Source: Sphingomonadaceae bacterium
GTDB taxonomy: Bacteria > Pseudomonadota > Alphaproteobacteria > Sphingomonadales > Sphingomonadaceae
DNA length: 64,000 nt
Assembly: GCA_024236155.1 (NCBI GenBank)
Contig: JACKLA010000001.1
Coordinates: 248,001-312,000, forward strand
Reading direction: 5' to 3'
Of this stretch, positions 17,987 through 27,265 are shown piece after piece; position 1 is the first letter of the stretch, and the number at the start of each line of letters is the position of its first letter. A program made the position numbers and the translations under genes. The notes below the pieces were generated by a model, which ran no database searches, had not been told where the DNA came from, and saw only the letters and a program-made list of their open reading frames with translations.

Positions 17987-19046
17987 GCTTCGCGCGTGCC
18001 CAGGTCGCCGCTTCGGCGACCACAGGGTCGGGATCGTCGCGCAACGCATCCACGACCGGTGCCAAACTGGCGTTCCCGCTGTTGCCTGCTGCGATGAGGC
18101 AATTGCGCACGAAGCGATTGCGCCCAATTCGCTTGATGGGTGAGCCTGAGAATTTCTGCCGGAAGGCTGCGTCGTCGAGCCGGAGCAATTCAAGAAGATC
18201 CGGTGCAACGAGGTCCTCACGCGGGGCGAATGCCTTGTGGCGCGCAGCGGTTTCGGCAAACTTGTTCCACGGGCACACGGCAAGGCAATCGTCGCAGCCA
18301 TAGATACGGTTGCCCATTGCCTCGCGGAACTCCTCCGGGATTGGGTCCTTGTGTTCGATGGTGAGGTAGGAAATGCACCGCCGCGCATCGACGACATAGG
18401 GCTGCGGGAAGGCATCGGTCGGGCATGCCTGCTGGCACGCCGTGCATGATCCGCACCGGTCGTCATGCGGTTCATCGGGCGCAAAGGGCACCGTGGTGTA
18501 GATCGCGCCAAGGAACAGCCAGCTGCCATGCTCGCGGCTGACAAGGTTGGAATGCTTGCCCTGCCAGCCGATGCCCGCTGCCTCGCCGAGCGGCTTTTCC
18601 ATCACCGGTGCGGTGTCGACGAATACCTTGAGTGAAGGTTCGTCCAGACCGCGCCTGCCCGCTTCTGCGACCAGCCAGCGGGCCAGCGCCTTGAGCGCCT
18701 TCTTCACCACATCATGGTAGTCGCGCCCCTGTGCGTAGACAGAAATGCGCGCCTTCTCCGCTTCGCCCTCCAGTGCCAGAGGGTCGACTTCGGGCGCATA
18801 GCTCATGCCCAGCGCGATCACGCTGCGCGCCTCGGGCCACATCGATTGCGGACCCTGGCGCACATCGGCGCGATCCTCCATCCACTGCATCGAGCCATGA
18901 TGTCCGGCAGCGATCCAGTCATGCAGCCGGGCGGCGCGCAGTGCATCGTCTTCAGCAGGCGCAAATCCGACCGTTGCAAAGCCCAGCCGTGCAGCTTCTG
19001 CTTTCAAATCGTGCTTAAGCGCATCTATGACCGGCGCGTTAACCAC
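17970..19046 (-). CDS. queG: Epoxyqueuosine reductase
   Basis: 358 residues from a GTG start preceded by GGAGGTG. Two ferredoxin-like clusters, CGSCTACQQACPTDAFP and CDDCLAVCPW, bind the two [4Fe-4S] centres; VFVDTAPVMEKPLGEAAGIGWQGKH is the conserved cobalamin/active-site segment, and the C-terminus has a HEAT-like repeat (NSGNASLAPVVDALRDDPDP). It performs the last step of queuosine synthesis in tRNA with cobalamin. Divergent from the ABC exporter with only 44 bases between the starts. Confidence 0.96.
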   Translation of the reverse strand: MVNAPVIDALKHDLKAEAARLGFATVGFAPAEDDALRAARLHDWIAAGHHGSMQWMEDRADVRQGPQSMWPEARSVIALGMSYAPEVDPLALEGEAEKARISVYAQGRDYHDVVKKALKALARWLVAEAGRRGLDEPSLKVFVDTAPVMEKPLGEAAGIGWQGKHSNLVSREHGSWLFLGAIYTTVPFAPDEPHDDRCGSCTACQQACPTDAFPQPYVVDARRCISYLTIEHKDPIPEEFREAMGNRIYGCDDCLAVCPWNKFAETAARHKAFAPREDLVAPDLLELLRLDDAAFRQKFSGSPIKRIGRNRFVRNCLIAAGNSGNASLAPVVDALRDDPDPVVAEAATWARAKLTAVP

Positions 19047-19090
19047 GCTTGGGGCACCTCCCGTTCATGCGCAGCGACTAGGCGGCGCGG

Positions 19091-20101
19091 ATGGATATGC
19101 CGCTAAGCGATACGCTGCCGAAGGACAACTGCGTGGACGTCGACACAGCAGAGGACACCAATCGCCCGCTTGCCATCGAGGCGCGGGGGCTGGTCAAGAA
19201 GTTCGGCGACACGCTGGCGGTCGACGGGGTCGACATCTCGGTGCGGGAAGGCGCGATCTACGGCATCCTCGGCCCCAATGGCGCGGGCAAGACGACCACG
19301 TTGCGGATGCTGCTGGGGATTATCGATCCCGATGCCGGCCTGCGGCGCGTATTCGGACATGACTGCCCACACGAGATCGCCAAGCTGATCGGCTATCTTC
19401 CCGAGGAGCGCGGGCTCTACCCGGCGATGAAGGGGGTCGAGGCAATCGCCTTTATGGGCGCGCTGCGCGGCCTGCCGCTGGAGGAAGGGCGCAAGCGCGG
19501 TGCCGAACTGCTCGAAAATCATGGTATGGGTTTCGCCATCGAGCGGCAGATCCGCCAGATGTCGAAAGGGCAGGCGCAGACGGTGCAATTGCTCGGCACG
19601 CTAGTCCATCGCCCCAGGCTGGTGGTGCTCGACGAACCGTTCAGCGGACTCGACGCGATCAACCAGGGCAAGCTCGAACGGATGATCCGCGACCTTGCCG
19701 ATGGCGGTACCACGGTGATCTTCTCGACCCACGTCATCCACCATGCGGAACGGCTGTGCGAAAGCGTGGCAATCATCGCCGGGGGCAAGGTGCCCTATGC
19801 CGGCAGTGTCGAAGCAGCACGCGACCGCATACCGGCGCAGGTGCGGCTGGAAACACGCGCCCGCGAAGGCGCATGGCTGTCGGCCCTGCCACAGGATGCG
19901 CGGCGCGAGGGCGACTTCTTCTATTTCTCACTGCCCGAAGCCGGGATCGAAAGCCTGCTCAAGGCGCTGATCGATGGCGAGGCAGGCATCCTTTCGCTCT
20001 CGATCGAGCGCGCCGGTTTGCATGACGCCTTCGTCCATATCGCGGGCGAAGCGGCAGCGCGCGCGCTCGAAGCGGACAATGCAGCGGAGATGGGCCGATG
20101 A
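19091..20101 (+). CDS. ABC transporter ATP-binding protein, NatA type
   Basis: 336 residues. Walker A GPNGAGKTTT (about 65-74), Q-loop region YLPEERGLYP, signature variant MSKGQAQTVQLL, Walker B LVVLDEPFSGLD and a switch histidine in FSTHVIHHAE, followed by a C-terminal DUF4162-like domain. It should energise the membrane protein encoded by the overlapping next gene. NatA/NatB systems export sodium or lipophilic compounds; the substrate here is unknown. Stop and next start overlap as ATGA. Confidence 0.9.
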   Translation: MDMPLSDTLPKDNCVDVDTAEDTNRPLAIEARGLVKKFGDTLAVDGVDISVREGAIYGILGPNGAGKTTTLRMLLGIIDPDAGLRRVFGHDCPHEIAKLIGYLPEERGLYPAMKGVEAIAFMGALRGLPLEEGRKRGAELLENHGMGFAIERQIRQMSKGQAQTVQLLGTLVHRPRLVVLDEPFSGLDAINQGKLERMIRDLADGGTTVIFSTHVIHHAERLCESVAIIAGGKVPYAGSVEAARDRIPAQVRLETRAREGAWLSALPQDARREGDFFYFSLPEAGIESLLKALIDGEAGILSLSIERAGLHDAFVHIAGEAAARALEADNAAEMGR

Positions 20102-21345
20102 GCAGCACCACCCAAACCGCGCGGCTCACCACCTTGCAGGCCGCATGGGTCATCGCCCGGCGCGATTTCCTCGCCATATTGTTCAGCCGCGCGTTTATCT
20201 TCTTCCTGCTCGGGCCGCTGTTCCCGATCATCGTGGGCGGTCTTGCCGGGGGAATCGGCAGCCGGGTCCAGCAGCAGACCTCGATCATCGAGATCGGCGT
20301 TGCGATGAATGAGGCGGATACGGCTCTCATGGTCGCATCCGCATCCCAGCTGCACAAGGAACTGGGCTCGACGATCCCGCCGCTGGTACCCATCGCCGAA
20401 GCGGACAGGGCAGTTAAACCGGCCGACATCCTGCGCGAGAAGCGCGGCAATTATGTGGCCATCATCGATGGCACACCCGCTGCGCCCGTGCTGACGGCGA
20501 CAGAGGACCAGCTGAAAAAATGGCGCGGACCGGTCGGGCTGGTCGCTGCGACTGCCAGCGGCACTTCACCCAGCACCTTCCCCAAGATTACCAGCGAAAC
20601 GGTCGCCACCAGCGGCGCGAATGTGAAACGCAATCGCGTGCTTACAGCGCAGGCGGGGCAGATGCTGCTGTTCCTGCTGACCATGCTGCTGGGTGGCATG
20701 GTGCTGTCCAACCTCGTCGAGGAAAAGGGTAACAAGATCATCGAGGTTCTTGCCGCGGCCATTCCGATGGATTCGGTGTTTCTCGGCAAACTCTTCGCCA
20801 TGCTCGCCGTGTCGTTTGTCGGCATTGCCGTGTGGGGCGGGGTCGGCAGCCTGATCTATTTTGCCGGGGGCTACAGCATGGCCGATTTTGCTGCCCCGGC
20901 GGTTGGCTGGCCGCTGTTCTTTGCGTTGGGCGTGATCTACTTTGCCATGGGCTACCTGATACTCGGTTCGCTGTTCCTCGCTATCGGTTCGATGGCGGCA
21001 ACAGTGCGCGAGGTCCAGACGCTGTCCATGCCGGTTACCATGTTGCAACTGCTGGTATTCTTTTTCGCCAGCTACGCGATGGCCAACCAGGGATCGATGA
21101 TGGAGCTGGCAGCCGCTATCTTCCCGTTCAGTTCGCCCTTCGCCATGCTTGCCCGTGCTGCGCAGTCAGGTGAGATCTGGCCCCATGCACTGGCCATCGC
21201 CTGGCAGGCGCTGGCCGTCGCGGTGCTGGTAAAGGCGGGCGCAACACTGTTCCGCCGCAGGGTTATGCAGTCTGGCCCACGCGGCGCAAAGGGCAACAGG
21301 AAAGGTTTGTTTCGCCGCCTGGCGGAGCTCGCCGGCCCGGCCTGA
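20098..21345 (+). CDS. ABC transporter permease, NatB / ABC-2 type
   Basis: 415 residues. An N-terminal helix (about 25-45) is followed by a soluble periplasmic domain of about 150 residues, then five or six helices with MLLGGMVLSNLVEEKGNKIIEVLAAA, the signature segment of NatB-like ABC-2 permeases. It ends in a basic cytoplasmic tail (RRRVMQSGPRGAKGNRKG). Forms the channel for the ATPase encoded just upstream. Confidence 0.88.
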   Translation: MSSTTQTARLTTLQAAWVIARRDFLAILFSRAFIFFLLGPLFPIIVGGLAGGIGSRVQQQTSIIEIGVAMNEADTALMVASASQLHKELGSTIPPLVPIAEADRAVKPADILREKRGNYVAIIDGTPAAPVLTATEDQLKKWRGPVGLVAATASGTSPSTFPKITSETVATSGANVKRNRVLTAQAGQMLLFLLTMLLGGMVLSNLVEEKGNKIIEVLAAAIPMDSVFLGKLFAMLAVSFVGIAVWGGVGSLIYFAGGYSMADFAAPAVGWPLFFALGVIYFAMGYLILGSLFLAIGSMAATVREVQTLSMPVTMLQLLVFFFASYAMANQGSMMELAAAIFPFSSPFAMLARAAQSGEIWPHALAIAWQALAVAVLVKAGATLFRRRVMQSGPRGAKGNRKGLFRRLAELAGPA

Positions 21346-21399
21346 CGGGATAATCGAACAGCTGGCCCACAGAATAGGTCGCAAATCGCAACTCACTAT

Positions 21400-21413
21400 T
21401 GACATCGCTGTCA
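21400..21413. promoter_or_regulatory. Inverted repeat overlapping a TTGACA element upstream of CYP153
   Basis: TGACATCGCTGTCA is a perfect 5+5 dyad with a 4-base centre; weaker symmetry extends outward (CTA to the left, TAG to the right). It overlaps TTGACA (21399-21404), a consensus -35 box, 78 bases before the CYP153 start. A TetR-type operator is a reasonable guess by its size and shape, but no TetR gene is nearby. Confidence 0.5.
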
Positions 21414-21481
21414 GTTAGGTCAGGATACCGGCCATATCGACTCCCGCCAACCAGAGCGGAGAGCGCGTGAGGAGAGTATTG

Positions 21482-22822
21482 ATGGCTACGCTTGCCCCCC
21501 AACGCCCCGAATGCCGCAGCGAACCGACCGCTTACGAGGCGCTCAGGAAGCATTTTGAAGAGCATCCCGAGCACAAGCTCCAGCATACGCATAAATGGGA
21601 TGTGAGCCGTTCGGACATCTACGCAGACAACACCTGGCACTCGATCTTCCGGGAAATGCGCGAAGCGGGGCCGCTGCATTACATCGATGACAGCCCGTTC
21701 GGTCCCTATTGGGCAGTCGTTGGGCACAAGGCAATCCAGCATATCGAGGCGCTGCCCGAAACTTTCTCTTCCAGCTGGGAATATGGCGGGATCACCATCC
21801 TCAACCGCATGAGCGACGAAGAACTCGCAGCAGCCGGGATCGAGGAACGGCGCGAACTGCCGATGTTCATAGCGATGGATCGGCCCCAGCACACCGGCCA
21901 GCGACGCACAGTCGCGCCCAAATTCACCCCCAGCGGCATGGCCGAAATGGAAGGCGAAATCCGCCAGCGCACCGGCGAACTGCTCGATTCGCTGCCGCGC
22001 GGTGAAGTGTTCGACTGGGTCGACAGGGTCAGCATCGAACTGACCACCGGCATGCTCGCCATCCTGTTCGGCTTCCCGTGGGAGGACCGCCGCCTGCTGA
22101 CCTTCTGGTCAGACTGGTCGGGCGACACCGAACTCGCCACCGTGCGCGAGCTGGACGAGATGCGCTGGGGCTTCCTCCACGAGATGGCAGCCTATTTCCA
22201 GTCGCTGTGGATAGAACGCACGCATGACAAGGATCCCGGTGACGACCTGATCTCCATGATGATCCACTCCGACTCGATGAACCAGATGAGCCCGGAGGAG
22301 TTCATGGGCAATCTGATCCTGCTGATCGTCGGCGGGAACGATACCACGCGCAATTCCATGAGCGGGATCATCTACCAGCTCGACAAGAACCCCGACCAGC
22401 GCAAGCTGTTCGAGCAGCAGCCCGACCTGATCCCGAATGCGGTACAGGAAATCCTCCGCATGCAGACACCGCTCGCCCATATGCGCCGGACCTGCACCGA
22501 AGATACCGAGGTTTTCGGCCAGCAGATCAAGAAGGGCGACAAGGTCGTGCTGTGGTATCTCAGCGCAAACCGCGACGAGGAAGTGTTCGAAAACCCCGAC
22601 AAGCTCGACATCACGCGCGAGAATGCGCGGCGGCACATCGCCTTCGGTTACGGCATCCATCGCTGCGTCGGCGCACGGCTGGCCGAACTGCAGCTGCGCG
22701 TACTGCTTGAGGAACTGCACAAGCGCCGGATGCGGGTGCATGTCGCAGGCGATATCGAGCGGGTGCGGGCGAACTTCGTGCATGGCTTCCGCAAGCTGGA
22801 AGTCGAGATTACCGAGTTCTGA
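21482..22822 (+). CDS. Cytochrome P450, CYP153-type alkane/fatty-acid terminal hydroxylase
   Basis: 446 residues from ATG 21482, set by GAGGAG 7 bases upstream rather than the frame's first codon at 21467. The I-helix oxygen-binding segment LLIVGGNDTTRNSMSG, the K-helix EILRMQTP and the heme loop FGYGIHRCVGARLAE (axial Cys) are all present; the I-helix and the N-terminal HTHKWDVSRSDIYADNTWHSIF closely match CYP153 members. These hydroxylate medium-chain alkanes or fatty acids at the omega carbon, using a ferredoxin and its reductase. The ferredoxin is not here. An inverted repeat in the promoter suggests inducible control. Confidence 0.88.
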   Translation: MATLAPQRPECRSEPTAYEALRKHFEEHPEHKLQHTHKWDVSRSDIYADNTWHSIFREMREAGPLHYIDDSPFGPYWAVVGHKAIQHIEALPETFSSSWEYGGITILNRMSDEELAAAGIEERRELPMFIAMDRPQHTGQRRTVAPKFTPSGMAEMEGEIRQRTGELLDSLPRGEVFDWVDRVSIELTTGMLAILFGFPWEDRRLLTFWSDWSGDTELATVRELDEMRWGFLHEMAAYFQSLWIERTHDKDPGDDLISMMIHSDSMNQMSPEEFMGNLILLIVGGNDTTRNSMSGIIYQLDKNPDQRKLFEQQPDLIPNAVQEILRMQTPLAHMRRTCTEDTEVFGQQIKKGDKVVLWYLSANRDEEVFENPDKLDITRENARRHIAFGYGIHRCVGARLAELQLRVLLEELHKRRMRVHVAGDIERVRANFVHGFRKLEVEITEF

Positions 22823-22898
22823 CCGGACGGGTTGAAACCTTTTTCGCAGCAGGCCCGTATTATCGGGTAGAGAGATTCCGCGCGAAAGGATTTGGCCC

Positions 22899-23408
22899 AT
22901 GGAACCGCACCGCCCGAACCCCTGTCGGCACAGCCGCCGCTCCGTCCTTGGCTGGCTGGGTGCAGGATGCGCCATACCGGTCCTCGCCGCTTGCGGCAGT
23001 TCGCCAGCCGAGGCCAGGAGCTGGCCGGTCACTCGCAGCGATGCCGAATGGCGCAAACGGCTGACCAGCGCGCAGTACAGAATCCTGCGGCAAGCCGCGA
23101 CCGAGCGGCCCTACAGCTCGCCGCTCAACAAGGAAAAGCGCAAGGGCACCTTCGCCTGTGTGGGTTGCAGCAACCGCCTCTATTCCTCGAGCACGAAATA
23201 CGAAAGCGGCACCGGCTGGCCGAGCTTCTGGAAGCCGTTACCGGGTGGTATCGCGACCGATACCGACTACAAGCTCGGCTATCCACGCACCGAAGTGCTG
23301 TGCGCCGATTGCGGTGGGCATCTGGGGCATGTGTTCAACGACGGCCCGCGACCGACTGGCAAGCGTTACTGCATGAATGGTGCGGCGATGAAGTTTATTC
23401 CGGCATAG
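22899..23408 (+). CDS. msrB: Peptide-methionine (R)-S-oxide reductase, exported
   Basis: 169 residues. The N-terminus has both an RRSVLGWLG twin-arginine-like element and a lipobox-like VLAAC, so the protein is probably exported and lipid-anchored. MsrB core: zinc ligands CVGC and CADC, substrate region GTGWPSFW, and the catalytic Cys in RYCMNGAAMKF. It repairs methionine-R-sulfoxide in envelope proteins. An msrA lies 20 kb away with its own signal peptide. The last 14 bases overlap the convergent membrane-protein gene. Confidence 0.92.
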   Translation: MEPHRPNPCRHSRRSVLGWLGAGCAIPVLAACGSSPAEARSWPVTRSDAEWRKRLTSAQYRILRQAATERPYSSPLNKEKRKGTFACVGCSNRLYSSSTKYESGTGWPSFWKPLPGGIATDTDYKLGYPRTEVLCADCGGHLGHVFNDGPRPTGKRYCMNGAAMKFIPA

Positions 23409-25170
23409 CTGCGGGTTTGACTCGCCACAGCCTGAAACTCTCGGGCGCATCGATGTCGACCGGTTCGAGCCAGACCGGCGCTTCCCCAGCCAGCAACTGC
23501 GCCATCAGCCCTTCCGGGTTCGCCCCGGCGAGTATGCGGGGTTCGGCAAGATCGGTGCATAGCGCGAGGTAGTCGGCGCCATGCGCAGCGATCACTCGCT
23601 GTGCCTTGTCGGGTGAACCGGTGAATGCCTCGATCACGTCGCGCATCGCACCCTGGGCGCGGTGGTGGCTGGTCGCCACGACCGCGTGATCGCTTTCGAG
23701 CAGGATGGCCGGACCGATGTCGAACGGCGCGAAGATCGTGCCTTTGGGCAGCCCCGCAAGCTTGGCCGCCTGTTCGGCGACGCGACATTCGGACTGGCGG
23801 ACAGGCACGGGAGCCTCTTCCTGCGGCAGCATCGACTGCACCAGCCGCACCGGCCCGGCAGGCAGCAGGATCACGAAAATCGCCAGCGCCACCCCCAGCT
23901 TGCTGCCAGTCGTATCCGCCTTGCGCAGGCGGTCGAGCAACTGGACGGTGAGCCAGCCCAGCGGCACCGCCGCGATAGCCGAGGCAAAGGCCGCCGAACG
24001 CCAGACAGCCAGCGACAGCAGGATCATTGCCGATAACAGCACGGCGTAATCGCTCCACCACGTCGCCAGCCAGTCGCGCGAGCGGGCGCGCAATGCAAGC
24101 GTTGCAGCAAGTGCAACCAGCAGTTGGGCGAGAACCGGAAGCGCCACGAACAGGTCCTGCTCCCACAGTGGGCGGCCCTCGGCGATATTGCGGTACCAAT
24201 AGTCATAGACCACCGGATCGAGCGAACCGAACGGGCTTTGCAGGCATTCGGGCGAACTGATCGCGAAGAAACCCGCCCCGGCCAGCCCCGCCGAGGCGAA
24301 AAAACCGAGCAGGGCGAGTGTCGGCACGCGCGGCACCAGTGCGATCATACCCGTTCCCAAGGCCGCAACAACAAAGAAGCCGAGATGCGCGGGCGAAACC
24401 GCATCGCAATGTTGAACAAGATCGGACAGGCCGCGCATCGCACCGAACAGCATGACGAGCGAAAGCGCCAGTGACTGCATGAAGGCAACCAGCCACCACC
24501 GCGCATGATAGTCCCTGATCCAGCGCAGCAGCAGAACAGCCCCGAATGCCCCGGCAACCGGGAGCATTTCGAGTGAGATGGTGATGCCCGCTGCCATGGC
24601 AATTCCTGCAAGGGCGCCCCCGCGCACCGCATTGCGTCCAGCGATTGCCCACAGGGCGAGTGCAGCCATGGCAATCTGCCATCCGTGATGGTCGATCCGC
24701 ATCGGCTGGAGCTGGAATACGAGCGGGGCGAGCAGCCCGCAGGCGAGGCAGCCGAATATGGCCTCACGCAAGCCAAGCAGGCGCCACGCAATCCGCCCGA
24801 CAGCCAGCAGCACCAGGCCGAGCGTGAGCAACGGCACCGATACGATCGCTATCGTCTCGGCCATTTGCGCACCGAACAAGGGCGTCAGCAGCACTATCAG
24901 GGCGGCGATCGGCAGGTCGACCAGCCGCGACCAGTGCATCAGCGTGCCATCTGAAGGATCGACCCGATATTGGTGCAGATCCCAGAAACCCTGCCCGGCC
25001 AGCAAGTCGCGGACCTGCACCAGTCGCAGTGCATCGTCGGGATCGGGAAATTCTCCGGCCACGATCCGCTGCCAGCCGAGCATCAGGAACAGCACCGAAA
25101 GGCCTGCCCATACGATTGCGATGCGCAAATTCGGCTTCTCATGCCGACGCAGGCGCCGGTCGCTCTCCAT
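23395..25170 (-). CDS. Polytopic GT-C/oligosaccharyltransferase-like membrane protein
   Basis: 591 residues with about twelve predicted helices and a soluble C-terminal domain of about 130 residues. In the first extracytoplasmic loop, GEFPDPDDALRLVQVRDLL supplies the acidic DxD-type motif of GT-C enzymes, followed by MHWSRLVDLP, and a later RIDHHGWQ. The layout resembles STT3/AglB-type or PMT-type transferases that use polyprenyl-phosphate sugars. It is downstream of a GtrA flippase-like gene and a UGM-like flavoprotein, consistent with surface glycan or glycolipid modification. Exact reaction unknown. Confidence 0.7.
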   Translation of the reverse strand: MESDRRLRRHEKPNLRIAIVWAGLSVLFLMLGWQRIVAGEFPDPDDALRLVQVRDLLAGQGFWDLHQYRVDPSDGTLMHWSRLVDLPIAALIVLLTPLFGAQMAETIAIVSVPLLTLGLVLLAVGRIAWRLLGLREAIFGCLACGLLAPLVFQLQPMRIDHHGWQIAMAALALWAIAGRNAVRGGALAGIAMAAGITISLEMLPVAGAFGAVLLLRWIRDYHARWWLVAFMQSLALSLVMLFGAMRGLSDLVQHCDAVSPAHLGFFVVAALGTGMIALVPRVPTLALLGFFASAGLAGAGFFAISSPECLQSPFGSLDPVVYDYWYRNIAEGRPLWEQDLFVALPVLAQLLVALAATLALRARSRDWLATWWSDYAVLLSAMILLSLAVWRSAAFASAIAAVPLGWLTVQLLDRLRKADTTGSKLGVALAIFVILLPAGPVRLVQSMLPQEEAPVPVRQSECRVAEQAAKLAGLPKGTIFAPFDIGPAILLESDHAVVATSHHRAQGAMRDVIEAFTGSPDKAQRVIAAHGADYLALCTDLAEPRILAGANPEGLMAQLLAGEAPVWLEPVDIDAPESFRLWRVKPAAMPE

Positions 25171-25171
25171 C

Positions 25172-25594
25172 CTAGGCCTGCCCGGCGGCAGGCGCGCGGA
25201 ATATGATATGGCTGCGCAGGAGCCATGTCAGCGTGAAGCTGGCGGCAATCGCGACCAGCTTGGCAACTCGCGGATCGAATGCGAGCCAGTCGGCCACACC
25301 GACAATTGCCGTGGTGAGGCCCAGACCGAGCAGGGCGGAAACCACGAACATCGCCTTTTGCTGGGTGCGCTTCATCCCGCGTTCGGCCACGCTATCGGCA
25401 AACACCGTCCGGCTGGACAGCAACCAGTGCGCGGCGATGCCTGCCGTGTACCCGACAGCAGAGGCCAGTGCTGGCAGCATCCCGCCAGCCAGCAGCAGCA
25501 GGAAACAGCCGACATCGACTGCAAGCGCACCGACGCTCGCCGCGAGGTAACGCGCGAAGCGAATGTCCTGCAATTTGCGCAGCGCGTCGATCAC
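25172..25594 (-). CDS. GtrA family membrane protein
   Basis: 140 residues with four predicted helices, in the spacing typical of GtrA (FARYLAASVGALAVDVGCFLLL, then VGYTAGIAAHWLLSSRTVF, and C-terminal LVAIAASFTLTWLLRSHIIF). GtrA proteins are thought to flip undecaprenyl-phosphate-linked sugars to the periplasmic face. It starts 20 bases after the flavoprotein stop and ends one base before the GT-C protein start, so all three are one operon. Confidence 0.88.
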   Translation of the reverse strand: MIDALRKLQDIRFARYLAASVGALAVDVGCFLLLLAGGMLPALASAVGYTAGIAAHWLLSSRTVFADSVAERGMKRTQQKAMFVVSALLGLGLTTAIVGVADWLAFDPRVAKLVAIAASFTLTWLLRSHIIFRAPAAGQA

Positions 25595-25614
25595 TGGCGC
25601 GTCCTTCCCTTGCG

Positions 25615-27210
25615 TCAGGCGACCTTGCGGTCTTCGTCTTGCGGCTTGAGCCGTTCCGGCACATCGCGCACCGAACCCAGCGCGGCGGTCTGGTCTTCGT
25701 TCAGCACTTCGCGGGCCGGGATCGCCTTTTCGGCGCCTTCATCGCCCGCCTCGTGATATTCGGCATCCTCGTTGACGCACCACGTGTCGTAGATGCGCTC
25801 TCCCGCAAGGATGTTCTCGACCGTCAGCATGGCGGTCATCATCGCGTGGTCCTGGTTGTTATAGCGATGCATCCCATTGCGACCGACGAGGTGGAGCGAA
25901 GGGTGCTTGTCCTCCAGTTCCACGCGCATGGCTTCGACATTGGCGGCATAGTCTTCGTCATAGACCGGATAGGCCTTTTCCTGACGGACCACCGCGCCCG
26001 ACCTGACCTTGCGGCGATCGACCAGTCCGAGGATTTCCATCTCGTCGGTCGCCAGCTTGACCAGGTCATCGTCATCCATCGCCCAAAGCCCGTCACCCTC
26101 GAAGCAGAAGTATTCGAGGCCGACGCAGGCCATATCCTCGTCGGGGATCATTTCCGGCGACCAGCTGCGGAAGTTCTGCACCCGGCCGACCTTCACCTTA
26201 CTGTCGTGGATATAGATCCAGTTGTCGGGGAACAGGTCCTCCCCCTCGACTATCAGCGCAACAGTGAGGAAATCGCGATATTTGAGTTTCGACGCATTCC
26301 ACGTCGTATCGGGCAGCGGATGCAGGCGCGCTGCAAGTTCACGCATCGGAGCGGAACTGATTGCGTGTTTCGCCTTGACCACCAGCTTGCCCTTCGGCCC
26401 GGTTGCGGTCATGCGCCAGCCGCCCTGCCCGTCGGACGAGAGCTGCTCCAGCCCATGCCCCATGATGACATGGCCGTGGCCGCTGGCGACGATCTTGTCG
26501 CGCGCGGCTTCCCACATCATGCCCGGCCCAAGGCGCGGGTAGCGGAAGGTTTCGAGCAGGGTTTTCACCGCCTGCCCGTCATTGGGCCGCTTGTTGAGGC
26601 CGAGTGAACGCTTGAGACCATCAATCACCGCATTCCACAGGCTGAGGCCCTTGATCCGCTGGGCGGCCCAGTCGGCGCTCATCTCGTTGCACGGCATGCC
26701 CCACACCTTCTCGGTGTAGGTCTTGAAGAAGATCGAATAGAGCTTTTCGCCGAACTGGTTGGTGGTCCAGTCCTCGAAACTCTTTACATTCTGGCGCGGG
26801 AACAGCTTGTAGCGCAGGTAGCTCGCCATGCAGGCGGTCGAGCGCCAGATGCCCAGGTTCCACAACGCCTCGAAGGCCCGTAGCGGATAGCTGTAGAACT
26901 TGCCCTCGTAATAGATGCGGCTCATGCGCGGGCGCTGGATGAAATCATCGGGCAGGATCTCGTTCCACAGGTCGACGACCTGCTGGCTTTTCGAGAAGAA
27001 GCGATGTCCGCCGATGTCGAAGCGATAGCCCTCGTGCTCGACGGTGCGGCTGATCCCGCCGACATAGGTCGCGTCCTTTTCGATAATCGCGACGCTCTTG
27101 CCCTGTTTGGTCAGCAGGTAACCGGCGGTCAGGCCCGCAGGACCCGCCCCGATGATCGCGACATCGACACTCAACTCACTTGGCAGTTCGCCTGGCTGCG
27201 AAGCACTCAT
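25615..27210 (-). CDS. FAD-dependent oxidoreductase resembling UDP-galactopyranose mutase/protoporphyrinogen oxidase-like proteins
   Basis: 531 residues. FAD-binding N-terminus DVAIIGAGPAGLTAGYLLTKQGKSVAIIEK, then GGISRTVEHEGYRFDIGGHRFFSKS, a motif pair seen in the NAD(P)-binding Rossmann-like proteins next to GtrA and glycosyltransferases. Further on KTYTEKVWGMPCNEMSADWAAQRI and a C-terminal NNQDHAMMTAMLTVENIL close the FAD site. The reaction is not known for this branch; context suggests activated-sugar or polyprenyl-sugar chemistry. It is the first gene of the three-gene minus-strand operon. Confidence 0.8.
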   Translation of the reverse strand: MSASQPGELPSELSVDVAIIGAGPAGLTAGYLLTKQGKSVAIIEKDATYVGGISRTVEHEGYRFDIGGHRFFSKSQQVVDLWNEILPDDFIQRPRMSRIYYEGKFYSYPLRAFEALWNLGIWRSTACMASYLRYKLFPRQNVKSFEDWTTNQFGEKLYSIFFKTYTEKVWGMPCNEMSADWAAQRIKGLSLWNAVIDGLKRSLGLNKRPNDGQAVKTLLETFRYPRLGPGMMWEAARDKIVASGHGHVIMGHGLEQLSSDGQGGWRMTATGPKGKLVVKAKHAISSAPMRELAARLHPLPDTTWNASKLKYRDFLTVALIVEGEDLFPDNWIYIHDSKVKVGRVQNFRSWSPEMIPDEDMACVGLEYFCFEGDGLWAMDDDDLVKLATDEMEILGLVDRRKVRSGAVVRQEKAYPVYDEDYAANVEAMRVELEDKHPSLHLVGRNGMHRYNNQDHAMMTAMLTVENILAGERIYDTWCVNEDAEYHEAGDEGAEKAIPAREVLNEDQTAALGSVRDVPERLKPQDEDRKVA

Positions 27211-27265
27211 TCCGGCCCCCGTTCAAATCTGAAACCGGGAGTGAAGGAAAATGGTTAGGAGATGG

